This document shows, piece after piece, positions 45,297 to 57,360 of a stretch of DNA of 64,000 bases. Both the position numbers and the translations under genes were made by a program. The stretch lies in contig JBBMOL010000181.1 of assembly GCA_037954665.1 (NCBI GenBank), positions 744,001 to 808,000 on the forward strand, given 5' to 3'. Below the pieces are notes generated by a model. That model searched no databases. It was not told the DNA's origin and saw nothing but the letters and a program-made list of their open reading frames with translations. Source of the stretch: Laguncularia racemosa. Lineage: Eukaryota; Streptophyta; Magnoliopsida; Myrtales; Combretaceae. The first letter of the stretch is position 1. Every line of letters starts with the position of its first letter.

Positions 45297-46834
45297 TCAA
45301 AAAGGGTTACAAATTCCTAATTCATTTCTAATAAATTCAAATTTTACCTTTTTAAGAGGTTTAGTAAAAATGTCTGCAAATTGATTACCGGTTGGCACAA
45401 ATTCAACATTTATATCTCCATTATACACATGATCTCTAATAAAATGATGTCTAATTTCTATGTGCTTTGACCTAGAATGATGTACTGGATTTTTTGTCAA
45501 ATTTATTGCACTCATGTTGTTACATTTAATTGGCACAGTTTTAAAATTTATTCCATAATCATTCAATTGTTGTTTTATCCATAAAACTTGTGCACAACAA
45601 TTACCAATAGAAACATATTCAGCTTCAGCTGTGGATAGAGCAATAGAATTTTGTTTTTTAGAAGACAAAGAATTTAATTTATCACCTAGGAATTGATAAG
45701 TACCAGATGTGCCTTTTTCTATCAATTTTACAACCAGCATAATCTGCATCAGAATATCCTATTAAATCAAAAATTTGATTTTTAGGATACTAGATACCTA
45801 AATTTGAAGTATTAACTAGGTATTTGAAATACGCTTTACAGCTGATAAATGAATTTCTATTGGTGCAGCTTGAAATCTAGCACACAAACACACATTAAAC
45901 AAAATATCAGGTCTTGATGCAGTCAAGTACAATAAAGAACCTATAAGGCTCTTATATAGTTTCTCACTTACCTTCTGTCAATTTGAGTTAGAATCTAACC
46001 TTGTTGAAGTACTCATAGGTGTTGTAACCTTTTTGCAGCCATCATAACCAAATTTCTTCAATATTTGTTTTGTATATTTTTCTTGATGAACAAAGATTCC
46101 TTCTTTTGTTTGTTTTATTTGAAGCCCCAAAAAGAATGTCAATTCTCCCATCATTGACATTTCAAATTCTGCCTACATGGTCTCAGCAAATTCTTGACAC
46201 AACAATTCTTTAGTAGATCCAAAGATAATATCATCCACATATATTTGTACAACCAAGATATCATTATTAAAAGTTTTCAAGAATAAAGTAGTGTCAACGT
46301 TTCCTCTATGAAAACCTTTAGAGATAAAAAACATACTCAATCTTTCAAACCAAGCTCTTAGAGCTTGTTTCAAACCATATAGTGCTTTATTTAATTAAAA
46401 AACATAGTCTGATTTGAAAGGATCTTCAAAACTAGGTGGTTGTTACACATAAACTTCTTCTTTTATAAAACCATTTAAAAATGCACTTTTTACATCCATT
46501 TGAAAAACTTTAAAATCCTTATAAGATGCATATGCAAGCATCAACCGTATTGCTTCTAATCTAGCAACAGGTGCATATGTTTCATCAAAATCTATTCCTT
46601 CTTCTTGTGAATAACCTTTAGCTACTAATCTTGCTTTATTTCTTATAATTTTGCCATCTTCATCTAATTTATTTTTAAACACCCATTTAGTTCCAATTAT
46701 AGACTTTCCTCTAGGTCTAGGAACTAAGTTCCATACATTATTTCTTTGAAATTGATTTAATTCTTCTTGCATAGAGATGATCCAATTATCATCACTTAAA
46801 GCTTCTTCCATATTACTAGGTTCAATTTCGGATA
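45297..46834 (-). pseudogene. F reverse transcriptase and RNase H
   Basis: Copia-type reverse transcriptase: GTKWVFKNKLDEDGKI, ARLVAKGYSQEEGIDFDETY, VARLEAIRLMLAYA and QMDVKSAFLNG, then the active site VQIYVDDIIFGS (about 46230-46260), FLGLQIKQ and, after a gap, RNase H with LSTAEAEYVSIGNC and HSRSKHIEIRHHFIRD. It ends LGICNPF at 45297. Stops or shifts occur near 46440, 46375, 46165 and 45760-45970. A3 separates it from integrase at 46835-46839. ARLEAIR is the wording I associate with Sireviruses. Confidence 0.9.
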
Positions 46835-46839
46835 ACAAC

Positions 46840-47881
46840 TGATGTGCCTAAACACTCTTGAAAGCACATTCAAAAGACTTAAGAAAAACTATCTCAAGTC
46901 AAGGCAAAATCGGATCAAAAAAAAGGGCAAAATGACGTGAACCAAGTGAAGATATGATGAAATCCAAATGTCCAATGATATAATTAGAATACCACACTGA
47001 TAATACCTTCTAATAACACCCTAATCTTATATAATCCACGCAAATAATCCACAATATGACAAAAGAAAACCGTGACAAAAATAATCCATTTCAAATAGTG
47101 AAGAACACGTTTCCTAGGGAAATTTTCAATGATGAACCAAATATAATTGATAAATACTTCAAATAAGCACAAGAATTCGTGTACAATAAGGTGTATTTCT
47201 GACCAAGAAATATCTCAATTCAACCCTAGATATGACACACTAGAGAAGAAAAGAAATTACAACAAAATGAAATTGATATAACTCACAATTTCAAGATGTT
47301 GCACTCGCCACAATTTCAACTCTTGGGATTGAAATTGATAAGAGTTTGGAACCAAGGTATGAACCCTAATTCTCACGTGAAAGGAAGAGTATATTCTGCA
47401 AAAATAAGCCCCCTCAAACCCTCTCTTAAGCAAGTATTTATACTTGCTACTCCTAGGGTTAAAAAGTGCTCAAAATTACAAGTTTGCCACTTTTAAGGTG
47501 GCTAACCCTAAATGAAAATTACAAGGAAATAAAAGTGTTCCAAAACTAAAATACAACTAAAATAGTTCATAAAAGAAGAAATATATAAAATGAATGGTCT
47601 TCATGATGCCGGTCTTCTATAGGATCCATCGGCTCAGCTCATCGCTAGTTCAGGTCGGTCCATGGATAACCCACAAGCCGAGTCTAAGGGAGTTTGTCCA
47701 TTGCCCTATAGAATATGATAAGTGTGCCTATTGGAAAACACAATACAAGAATAATAGAAAAGATGTTAATATATAAATAATTCCGGGGTCGATCTGCTCA
47801 AAATGGGCCCTTAACGCCAAGATTTGAAATCCTTTAGTTCTTGCCCTAATGATAGGTCTTGTTGGATTTTTATTCCTATCA
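46840..47881 (-). repeat. 3' LTR of A3
   Basis: Plus-strand reading starts TGATGTGCCTAAACAC and ends TTATTCCTATCA. The TATA palindrome is intact at 47430-47447. Confidence 0.93.
47430..47447 (-). promoter_or_regulatory. TATA palindrome of the A3 3' LTR
   Basis: GCAAGTATTTATACTTGC, a perfect 18-base palindrome containing TATAAATA on the minus strand. Its partner in the 5' LTR is at 50629-50646. Confidence 0.75.
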
Positions 47882-48867
47882 TCTCCTCGAGCCTCAAAAA
47901 GATTTGTCCTCAAATCTGGTAGATGAAATGCAATAGAGACTTTGTTTTCTCCTAGCAATCCATCTGAAGAAGTATCTCTGCAGAATCCCAATATCTGAAA
48001 TACTACAGGTGGTGATTGTTTTCTCTCCTCCATTTCCAAGATGTATCTCTTTTGCAACACAAATAAAGACCCATTATCCACTGAGGTGTCCCTAATCTCA
48101 ACCCATTTCAATGATATTGTTTCCTCTTTTTCTAACTCTTCTAATGGTTGACCCAACTGCTCATTTTCCTCTGAGACCTCTGAAGGTGAGCACAACTGTC
48201 TCTGTACATTTTAGCTCTCTAGTAGTCTGCTCGTCTGACTATGATCATCAGGATCCTCTGAAGGTTTGATCATGTGGTAATGACCCTCACGAACCTGTGA
48301 TGGTTGTTTTATTTGTCTTTGCATCTCTTGGACCTCTGATGGTGACATAAGGTTCAATACTATACGTTTACCATCCTTTTTAAACATATAAGTATTTCTA
48401 TACACATCATGTAATACCATCCTGTCATATAACCATGGTCTACCAAGTAATATATGGGATGCACAAAGAGGAAGAATATCACATGCAAGCTCATCATAGT
48501 ATTTGTCCCCTATATTGAAGGGTACCCTAGCCCTTTGGGTCACACAAAGACTATCATGATCATTCAACCAATGTAATGTATAGGGTTTAGGATGTGGGAT
48601 AGTTTCAAGTTTCAACTTCGATACTAATGATGTAGCTACAACATTAGTACAACTACCACCATCAATAATAATTGCACACAAGTTTCCTTGTACCCTACAA
48701 GAAGTATGGAACAAGTTTTCTCTTTGTCCCTCATCATTGGTTTGAAAAGAAGTCATGTCCCGATGCAATATGTTAGCATAATGAAACATTTCACTAGACA
48801 TGATTGTACTCAAATCCAACAATACAATAATTATCTTCACACTTCCAAGGTTCAAGTACACAACCAA
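47728..48867 (-). pseudogene. A3 protease and LTR-encoded pol tail
   Basis: Protease has NLCAIIIDGGSCTNVVATSL (about 48630-48690) and HILLGRPWLYDRMVLHD (about 48420-48470), both retropepsin signatures, in a frame open from 48867 to 48211. After a stop a second open stretch (48195-47728) continues through an acidic linker to DLRTNLFEARGDDRN and then into the LTR with RPIIRARTKGF, a CR-like motif. No gag knuckle lies upstream and no reverse transcriptase or integrase lies between. The protease could still be active if made, but no full frame exists. Confidence 0.85.
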
Positions 48868-49952
48868 ACCACAAATGAAGTATACTCAACTACTTTCAAG
48901 TAGTTAGAATTAATTCAACAACAAGTGTTTAAGTAACTAGTTCAATTACTTTCACACATTTAATGACTTGTTTGAATTTTAAATTCTACTACTCACTTTC
49001 CTTATTCTTGCCACGGTTCACACTCACACTTTATCTTAATGTGCAGCACCTTACTCCACACAACTCCACAAATTTACACCACCACACACACCTCACTCCT
49101 ACACGGTGCAACAAATCACTACAACACTACTACACGTTGTAACTTTTTTTTTTTTTAAACACTCTTACATACAATACTTCAAGGTGTACACGTCCTTGCC
49201 ACTACACAACTCCCATTCACACCATAAACCACAAGCAATGGCAGCAACAAAATTCAAATTTGAAATCACTCCATTAAATGCAACCTTCTCCACAAATGGT
49301 AAAAAACAATTCAAATTCAAATAACACTTATTCAATGCTACTCAATGAATTGCTCTCAAACTTAAAGAAGGTATTTGAATTTCAAATGGATGCTTATCCT
49401 TCCACACACTTCAAATCTGGAATTTTCAAATGCTCCAATTCCGAATTGCACAAGGATTCACAACACTAATTGCAAGCCTTCCTCAATTGGTAACAATGAA
49501 TTCAAATTCAAATAGCAATCATTAACTCCCACAACTTAATTGCATATGTTTTGAATTCAAATAATTCCTTACTAATCAAAACTCAATGCAATCTGCAAAT
49601 TGTACTCCACCAATTCAGAATTACACAATGGAATTCAAAGTAACAAACTACACATCTTCCTCCACGCCACAACAAGCCACGGCGAGGATTTTGGTAAGTT
49701 TTGCAAGTTCCAAAAATTGTTGAATTAAACAACACTTGATACTTCTGCCCTTCCACGAAAATTAGTGATCACAAAATGATGCAACAACCTTCCCAAACCA
49801 ACTCCAACAAACAGAAAAATAAACTCCAAGACAAGGTAATTTCACAAGCTCAAAACCACAACAATCAATACAATTGTGGTTTTCACTAAATTAACCCTAA
49901 TGGATGATCAACTCCACGAAATCAAATGAAACCAATTCCCTTCTCTCAACAT
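48868..49952 (-). other. Leader of A3
   Basis: About 1.1 kb without a coding frame. It matches the leaders of A1, A2 and A4 in blocks such as TTGAATTTGAATTCATTGTT on the minus strand. Confidence 0.65.
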
Positions 49953-49966
49953 GTGCTCTGATACCA
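49953..49966 (-). other. Primer binding site of A3
   Basis: TGGTATCAGAGCAC on the minus strand, six bases from the 5' LTR. Confidence 0.82.
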
Positions 49967-49972
49967 AAAAGA

Positions 49973-51080
49973 TGATGTGCCTAAACACTCTTGAAAGCAC
50001 ATTCAAAAGACTTAAGAAAAACTATCTCAAGTCAAGGCAAAATCGGATCCAAAAAAAGGGCAAAATGACGTGAACCAAGTGAAGATATGATGAAATCCAA
50101 ATGTCCAATGATATAATTAGAATACCACACTGATAATACCTTCTAATAACACCCTAATCTTATATAATCCACGCAAATAATCCACAATATGACAAAAGAA
50201 AACTGTGACAAAAATAATCCCTTTCAAATAGTGAAGAACACGTTTCCTAGGGAAATTTTCAATGATGAACCAAATATAATTGATAAATACTTCAAATAAG
50301 CACAAGAATTCGTGTACAATAAGGTGTATTTCTGACCAAGAAATATCTCAATTCAACCCTAGATATGACACACTAGAAAAGAAAAGAAATCACAACAAAA
50401 TGAAATTGATATAACTCACAATTTCAAGATGTTGCACTCGCCACAATTTCAACTCTTGGGATTGAAATTGATAAGAGTTTGGAACCAAGGTATGAACCCT
50501 AATTCTCACGTGAAAGGAAGAGTATATTCTGCAAAAATAAGCCCCCTCAAACCCTCTCTTAAGCCTAATTCTCACGTGAAAGGAAGAGTATATTCTACAA
50601 AAATAAGCCCCCTCAAACCCTCTCTTAAGCAAGTATTTATACTTGCTACTCCTAGGGTTAAAAAGTGCTCAAAATTACAAGTTTGCCACTTTTAAGGTGG
50701 CTAACCCTAAATGAAAATTACAAGGAAATAAAAGTGTCCCAAAACTAAAATACAACTAAAATTGTTCATAAAAGAAGAAATATATAAAATGAATGGTCTT
50801 CATGATGCCGGTCTTCTATAGGATCCATCAGCTCAGCTCATCGCCGGTTCAGGTCGGTCCATAGATAACCCACAAGCTGAGTCTAAGGGAATTTGTCCAT
50901 TGCCCTATAGAATATGATAAGTGTGCCTGTTGGAAAACATAATACAAGAATAATAGAAAAGATGTTAATATATAAATAATTCTGGGGTCGATCTGCTCAA
51001 AATGGGCCCTCAACGCCAAGATTTGAAATCCTTTAGTTCTTGCCCTAATGATAGGTCTTGTTGGATTTTTATTCCTATCA
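49973..51080 (-). repeat. 5' LTR of A3
   Basis: Ends match those of the left LTR. The extra 66 bases are explained by a tandem duplication at 50498-50629. The TATA palindrome is at 50629-50646. Confidence 0.93.
50498..50629 (-). repeat. 66-bp tandem duplication in the A3 5' LTR
   Basis: Two adjacent copies (50498-50563 and 50564-50629), each starting CCTAATTCTCACGTG and ending CTCTCTTAAG on the plus strand, with one base difference. The 3' LTR has a single copy. Confidence 0.9.
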
Positions 51081-51085
51081 ACAAC

Positions 51086-52605
51086 ACAAAATGATTTTCA
51101 AGATTTTGTAAATTAGCTCTTGTTTTAACCCCAGATTGAACATTACCTATTATTTGATCAGAAGGATGTGCAGACTTATACCTCCAGGTTTTAGAAGCCT
51201 CTTGTTCAGATCTTACAACTTCTGAAGTACCTTCTACATTTACCTCTGAAATAGGTTCTAGATGACCAGATCCTCGAATGTTAACAGCAAGTGCTTCTGA
51301 CTTAGGTTCTGAACTAACATCTGCTTTAGAATTGGAGTCATTTTCTTCATCAGAATCAACATCCTTTAAATCCTCAATAAATTTAACATTTATTGATTCT
51401 TCAATAGTTTTTGATGATTTATTGAAAACACGATAAGCACGACTATTTAGAGAATATCCTAAGAAAATAGCTTCTTCAGATCTTTCATCAAACTTACCAA
51501 GGTTGAGAGGATTCTTTTTCACAAAGCATTTAGATCCAAATATATGAAAATATGAAACGTTAGGTTTCTTACCTCGAAATATCTCATAAGCAGTCTTTGA
51601 TGTCATAGGTCGAATGAAAACTCTATTGATGATATAGCAAGCTGTAGAAACTGCTTCTGCCCAAAAATACTTAGCAATTTCACTTTCATTTAACATAGAT
51701 CTAGTCATCTCTTGTAAAGTTCTATTCTTGCGTTCCACTACTCCATTTTGTTGAGGAGTGTATGGAGCTAAGAAATTATGAGATATACCATGTTCTTCAC
51801 AAAAATTTAAAAAACTTGCATTTTGAAATTCTGTTCCATCATCAGTTCAAAGACTAATAATGGAAACTCCCTTTTCATTTTGTATTTGTTTTGCAAATTT
51901 TTGAAAAGAATCAAAGGTATCTCTTTTGTGTCGCAAGAATATAACTCAAGTGTATCTTGAAAAATCATCAACAATAACAAGTCCATATTTGCTTTCACCC
52001 ATGCTTAAGACTGTAGTAGGTCCAAAAAGATCAAGATGCAATAATTCAAGTGGTCTCTTAGTTTAAATTACATTTTTACTTTTATAAGAGACAGAAACCA
52101 TTTTATTCTTTAAGCAAGTATCACATTTCAGATCTTGTTTAATATTTATCTTAGGTAATCCTTTAATAATATCCTTTTTAGATAATTTTTCTAAATGATT
52201 AAAATTAACATGTCCTAGTCGTTTATGCCAAGCAAAAACATGATCATTCAAGGAAATTAAACAACAAACATTATCAATTTCAGCTGGTTTTATGAGATAG
52301 ATATTTCTTTTCCTAATTCCTTCAAATAATCTTTCATCATTTTCATTAAAAGCATAGCACTTGTCTTGATAAAAAACCATTCTATATCCTTTATCACATA
52401 ACTGACTAATACTAAGTAGATTATGTTGTAAACCTTGCACAAGATATACATTTTCAATGAGAAAAGTAGGCATACCAATCGTTCCAGTGGAAATTATTTT
52501 ACCTCTACTATCATCTCCAAACTTTACATACCCTTTTTCTTCCCAAGTTATGCTATTGAACACTGAAGCATCTCCAGTCATATGTCTAGAACATCCACTA
52601 TCCAA
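51086..52605 (-). pseudogene. F protease and integrase
   Basis: Protease begins with LDSGCSRHMTGD near 52600, the copia aspartic-protease signature. The GAG-pre-integrase zinc region follows: AWHKRLGHVNFNHLEKLS and CDTCLKNK. Integrase core has VIVDDFSRYTWV-like residues near 51960, RTDDGTEF near 51850, and the Glu in QQNGVVERKNRTLQEM near 51740. The copia-specific downstream region has HIFGSKCFVKKN and EAIFLGYS. The frame passes 51086, where A3 sits, into reverse transcriptase at 46834. Stops or shifts near 52062, 51999 and 51806 break it. Confidence 0.9.
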
Positions 52606-52639
52606 ATACCATGTTCCTGTATAAATACAAAAGAATTAA

Positions 52640-54518
52640 GTCCTTTTAGGAACCTAAGCGAGTTTGGGCCCTTTAAAAGATAAGCTCATTTGATTTCTTC
52701 AATTTACTTGTTAACTACTGAGCTTATTTCTCTTACAATAGCAAAATTTCTCAATATGACCAAATTTATTACAAAAGAAACATGCATAAGAATTAGCATT
52801 CCTATACCTGTCATTTACCTGTTTCTTGAAATTCTAGTTTGTATAACTTCTATTATACCTTCTGGTATTGCTTCTGTAGTACCCATTGTGTGGATACTTC
52901 TTGTCAAAATAACTTCTGTAAAATTCTCTGGTATTTCCTCTTTTAACATTATTTGTATTCAAAATGTACTTTTTGCTGTTGGATTCATCACTTAAGACTT
53001 GTTTAGCCTTAACAAAAACTGTATTTTGATTCGATTTTGAGCTTGAACCATGCTCATATCCTAATCCATGTTTTTCATTTGAGACTCTTTGTGAATAAAT
53101 TAACATGGTCAATTTCTTGTCACTTTCATCAAATTTCTTAAAGGTAGTTTTCAATGAATTAGATAGATCATCAATTTTTACCTTCATGTCACTTGTTTCT
53201 AGTTCAAGTAGATGATTTTCTATTCTTAATTTTCAATACTCACATGCATGGATTCGTTTTCTTGTTTTAGGATATCATTTTCATCCACAAGTAACGTATT
53301 TGTTTGCTTTACTGCTTCCTTTTCATTCTTAAGAGCTTTTATTTCGTTTTCATACTTAGCTAATTTTATATCAGCCCTTTTTAGTGCCTTCAATAGCTTA
53401 CTCATTTCTACTAGCATGTCAGTATCAGTTACATCTTCATCAGATTCAGAGTGTACCTCAGAACTAGCCATTAGACAAAGATTTGCCTCATCCTCTTCTT
53501 CTTCTGAATCTTCTGAATTTGTTTCTGTGTCCTCTAAATCACTCCACGTTGCTAGCATTGCACGACTCTTCTTTTTATAATTTTCCATTTTCTTGATCAG
53601 TGTTAGACATTCATATTTGATGTGTCTTGGCCTTTTGCATTCATAACATTGAATCTCCCTTTTTTCTTTCTTCTTTTCTTTCTCCTTGTAAGCTTTTCTT
53701 GCATCATTATGTGTATATTCAGTACTTTTCTTGAACACATTAAACTTCTTAGCTCTTTGCTTCTTAAGCAGCCTGTTGAGTCTACGTGCTAGAAGACTGA
53801 TGTCCTCTTCTTTCTCATCGTCGCTATCATCCGTTTCAGTCTCATTTTGCTTTATTTCCTTGACTTTAAACGCAATTCCTTTGGTGCCGTCTTCTCCTCT
53901 TTGCGTGGTTTTTATGTGTGACTCATATGCCATGAGCTTTTCTCTTGATTGGTTGAGAGTTAGCTTGTTTAGGTCTTGAGCTTCCTCTATAGCAGTTTTC
54001 TTTGCATCCCAAGATGGTGGCAATATCCTCAACATTTTCCTCACAAAATCTGGATCTGGAAGTTTCTTTCCAAGTGATGCAAGCTCATTTGTAATAGCTG
54101 TAAACCTGTTAAAAGCATCTTTGACATCTTCATTAGACTTAAACTTAAATAATTCATACTGTTGAATTAAAGCATTTATCTTGGTTTCCTTGATGGTATC
54201 AGTCCCTTCATATGTATTGGATAGGATACCCCAAATCTCCTTTGCACTTGCACACGATGATATCAAATAGAACTCTGATAGAGCAATAGTAATCAATAAT
54301 AAATTTTTCGCTTTGTTGTTCTTCTCAATAATTTTCTTCGCCGAATCTGACAAGGTAAAATTTCCGTTCAAGGTGATCACATTGTCTCTAAGTGAAATGA
54401 CTTGCCATGAATCATAATCATTAACTTTAATGTAAGTTTCCATACGCATCTTCCAGTATGAGAAGTTTGAGCCATCAAAGTAAGGAGCTCGATTAATTGC
54501 AACATTATTTTCAACCAT
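52640..54518 (-). pseudogene. F gag with two zinc knuckles
   Basis: ATG at 54518 (MVENNVAINRAPYFDG). Copia gag is clear from NFSYWKMRMETYIK, ASAKEIWGILSNTYEGTD, KINALIQQYELFKF and VRKMLRILPPSWDAK. A first knuckle CYECKRPRHIKYEC lies near 53610-53650. An acidic, coiled-coil-like stretch follows (LLKALKRADIKLAKYENEIK). A stop at 53226 ends the first frame, and the rest continues to 52834 and beyond with a second knuckle CFFCNKFGHIEKFC (about 52740-52785). Gag of this length with two knuckles fits the Sirevirus type. The 430-codon first frame is intact. Confidence 0.9.
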
Positions 54519-54540
54519 TTTGGATCACTCAAAATAGATG

Positions 54541-54560
54541 AGTCCTGCTCTGATACCAAT
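54541..54560 (-). other. Primer binding site of F
   Basis: ATTGGTATCAGAGCAGGACT on the minus strand abuts the 5' LTR at 54561 and matches initiator tRNA-Met. Confidence 0.85.
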
Positions 54561-56039
54561 TGTTAGTCCCAATTAGATTAATCAAGAGGGGGGGTGAATT
54601 GATTAATTACTTAAAGTTTCACTTTTTTGCAAATCATTCAAAAACTCTTAACTAATAAAATCATGTGAATAACAATAATGAAGAACAATAATGTGCAGTA
54701 AACAAAATGAGTAGAGAAGAATAGAATGCTCAGAGATTTATAGAGGTTCCGCCTCGAGCGTCAGTCCTCTCTTCCAGCTCCACGCTAGGGTCCCGGTTGT
54801 CTATACCAGTTATGTTTCACTATATCAAACAAATTGAAAGTATACAATATAAGCCTCTTCAAGGCGAAGTCTCACTATTGAGTCTTTCTAGCTTCTTCAC
54901 TAAGCTAATCACTCAAACTACAGTGATGAAACAACTATCAATTCCTTATACACAAAAGGAATTACAATGACAATGAGGAATATCAAATTTCCTCTATAAA
55001 ATAGATCACATGTATATGTAAAATTTCTTGCTTGAAGATGTATGAGCCTTTTCTTTTCCGTGTGTTTTTTTTTTCTCACAGAAGAACGTTCTCTCTTCTT
55101 CCTTTTTTTTTGAATTGAACACTCCTTTTATGAAGAGAACATAACAGTTACTTGGAGTTCCATGTGCCAAGCTTTTTTATTTTTTGAAATTTTGTATTTC
55201 AAAAATAAGTTGATTCTGTTGGAGAGGATCTGCATTCCGTGATATCTTTGATGAGGATAAGCTTGGATAAATCAGTTTGACCGAGATCTTCTTTGGAGAT
55301 ATTTCTTGAATCAAGTTTGTTGAAGATATCCCTCATATTGTGGAACCATATCTTCATATAACAACCATATTTCTTATCCTGATCTTTGTAACTGCTGGAT
55401 CTCCCAAAATATAGCATAAATATCTAGATTTAAATCTTGATAAAACTTGTAAATCTTATATGATCTCACTTTATCATAAAATGAAATCTTTGAATAAAAT
55501 CTTGTAAAAGTTTATGTAAATTAAAAAACCCCATGATATAAAATCCAACTTTAGTAAAACACATCAAGTATATTACCCAAATATACTTGACACATGGAGC
55601 TAAGCCTTGAAATTTATTAAAAACCATTGATACAAAAATTAGAGCGAAATTTGGAGAAAATTCGTGATAGACATGGAAGGTTCTGAAAGTGCTTCTGAAG
55701 CAAACCTGTTAACTGTCCTCCTATTATGAAGGTTCTGAAAGTGCTTCTGAAACAAACCTGTCAACTGTTCTCCTATTATAAAGGTTCTGAAAGTTCTTTT
55801 GAAAGATTATCACGAGAACTATGGATACACTACACAACTTCTGAAGCACCTTCTGTCAGAACAAAAATAATCGATATAACACTTTTGAAGGTTCTGAACA
55901 AGCTTCTGTCTCCTTGTTCAATTTAGAAAAATTACAAAAATTACATACTATCTTTTGAAACAACTTCTGACAAGCTCAAACATACGTTACACACTATTCC
56001 TCTTTTGTTAACATCAAAACTAAATTAGAGAACTTAACA
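54561..56039 (-). repeat. 5' LTR of F
   Basis: Plus-strand reading starts TGTTAGTCCCAATTAG and ends GAACTTAACA, followed by the GGAAG duplication. Confidence 0.92.
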
Positions 56040-56044
56040 GGAAG

Positions 56045-56600
56045 AATTTACTGTAAATGGTGATGCCTCAGCCTAAGGGCTAGGATGTATATTAATGCAA
56101 GGTGGGTAAATGATAGCATATGCATCCTGGTAACTAAAGCCTTATGAGAAAAATTACCCGACTCATGACTTAAAGTTGGCGGTAGTAGTACTAGCCTTGA
56201 AACTATGGTGGCACTATTTATATGGAGAGAGATACAAGTTCATTACTGGCCACAAGAGCCCAAAATACATCTTCACACAAAAGGAGCTAAACATTAGGTA
56301 GTGGAGATGGTTGAAATTGATCAAAGATTATGATATGGAAATCCAATACTATCTAGGAAAAGCTAATGTGGTGGCAGATGCCCTTAGCAGGAAGAAATAG
56401 GGTAATGTTGCCACTCTCATCATTTCATAGTAGGAGTTGTTAGATGACATGCATAAGTTAGAGTTAGATGTTTTAGCTTAAGAAGTAGGAGCGAAATGGC
56501 TACTTTATGCATACAACTAACGTTAGTAGACATAATTAAGACCGCTTAGATACAGGATAAGGATATCTAAGAGATCAAGAGCAAGATGGAACAGGGTAAG
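56045..56600 (+). pseudogene. RNase H of degenerate element D
   Basis: Continues D pol after F: EFTVNGDASA near 56050, GLGCILMQGG near 56085, KLAVVVLALKLWWHYL near 56180, KANVVADALSRKK near 56370. Stops are frequent, for example in DASA*GLG and LNIR*WRW. Across the F insertion the join reads LALPKSG then GKEEFTV-like residues, as expected for an RT-RNase H linker. A5 follows at 56601. Confidence 0.85.
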
Positions 56601-57360
56601 TGATAGGAATCAAAATCCTACAAGACTTATCACTAGGGCAAGAGCTAAAGGATTACAAAATTTGGTGATCAGAGTCCTCTTTGAACAAATCGACCTCGGA
56701 AATCTTTATATACTAACTTCTTTTCTATTACTTATTTGCTGTACACTCTAACAGGCATACTTGTTAGGTTTTACAGGGCGATGGGCAAACTTACTAAAAC
56801 TTAGCTTGTGGGTTATTCATGGACTGACATAAATCGAAGATGAATTGAATCAATAAATTACTCGCTTGACTTGAAGAACCGACTCTTTAAAGACCATCTT
56901 TGCACTTGTCATTTTATTATTGAACCGGTCACTTTGTAATCATTTTTGAGACATTTTTTATTTGTTTGTATTTTGTTGATTAGAACCAGCCACTTAGTGG
57001 TATATATGTAATTTTTTGGACATTTTAACCCTAATTGGAGTAAGTATAAATACTTGCTAAGTAGGGTTTGTAAGGGACTTTTGAACATTTCACAAATATG
57101 AAATTTTGTGTCATGGAAAGCTACCCCCTTTCATGTCTCATACTATTATCAATTTCATTCTTGGAATTGTGGCGAGTGGCTTAAGGATTATTGTGAGTAA
57201 CATCAATATTTCTTAAGTTGTTTTCAATTGTTGCTAGTGTGTTATATCTAGTATATGATTAGAATTGGTTACTTGTTCTTGAACACACCATTTAGGGTTC
57301 CAATTTTCAATTTAGGGTCATGCCTCAATTGATTGGAATTGGTTCTTATTTGTGCCATCT
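56601..57360 (+). repeat. A5 LTR, truncated by A4
   Basis: Starts TGATAGGAATCAAAATCC and aligns with the A LTRs for about 760 bases. The last part is missing because A4 is inserted at 57360. It contains AAGTATAAATACTT (57042-57055), a 14-base palindrome. The rest presumably lies beyond the window. Confidence 0.85.

Larger units (their letters stand above)
46840..51080 (-). mobile_element. CRM-like non-autonomous element A3, complete
   Basis: Inserted in pol of F. ACAAC is duplicated at 46835-46839 and 51081-51085. LTRs at 46840-47881 (1042 bp) and 49973-51080 (1108 bp) differ by a 66-bp tandem duplication in the latter and by about 17 base changes by eye. The 2.1-kb interior has primer site, leader, protease and pol tail, but no gag knuckle, reverse transcriptase, RNase H or integrase. 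It shares this layout with A2. Confidence 0.94.
30331..56039 (-). mobile_element. Sirevirus-like copia element F, complete but split by nested insertions
   Basis: LTRs at 30331-31784 and 54561-56039 flank gag, protease, integrase, reverse transcriptase, RNase H and a further frame on the minus strand. GGAAG is duplicated at 30326-30330 and 56040-56044, inside D. After removing B1 (33357-44646) and A3 (46840-51080) the element is about 10.2 kb. A Sirevirus type is inferred from the order of domains, a long gag with two zinc knuckles, a post-pol frame, and repeated polypurine blocks such as AAAAAGGGGAGAA near the 3' LTR. Pol is broken by stops, frameshifts and A3. Confidence 0.92.

Noticed and set aside
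53248..53979. Plus-strand open frames at 53248-53580 and 53731-53979
   Set aside because: They are antisense to the clear copia gag of F.
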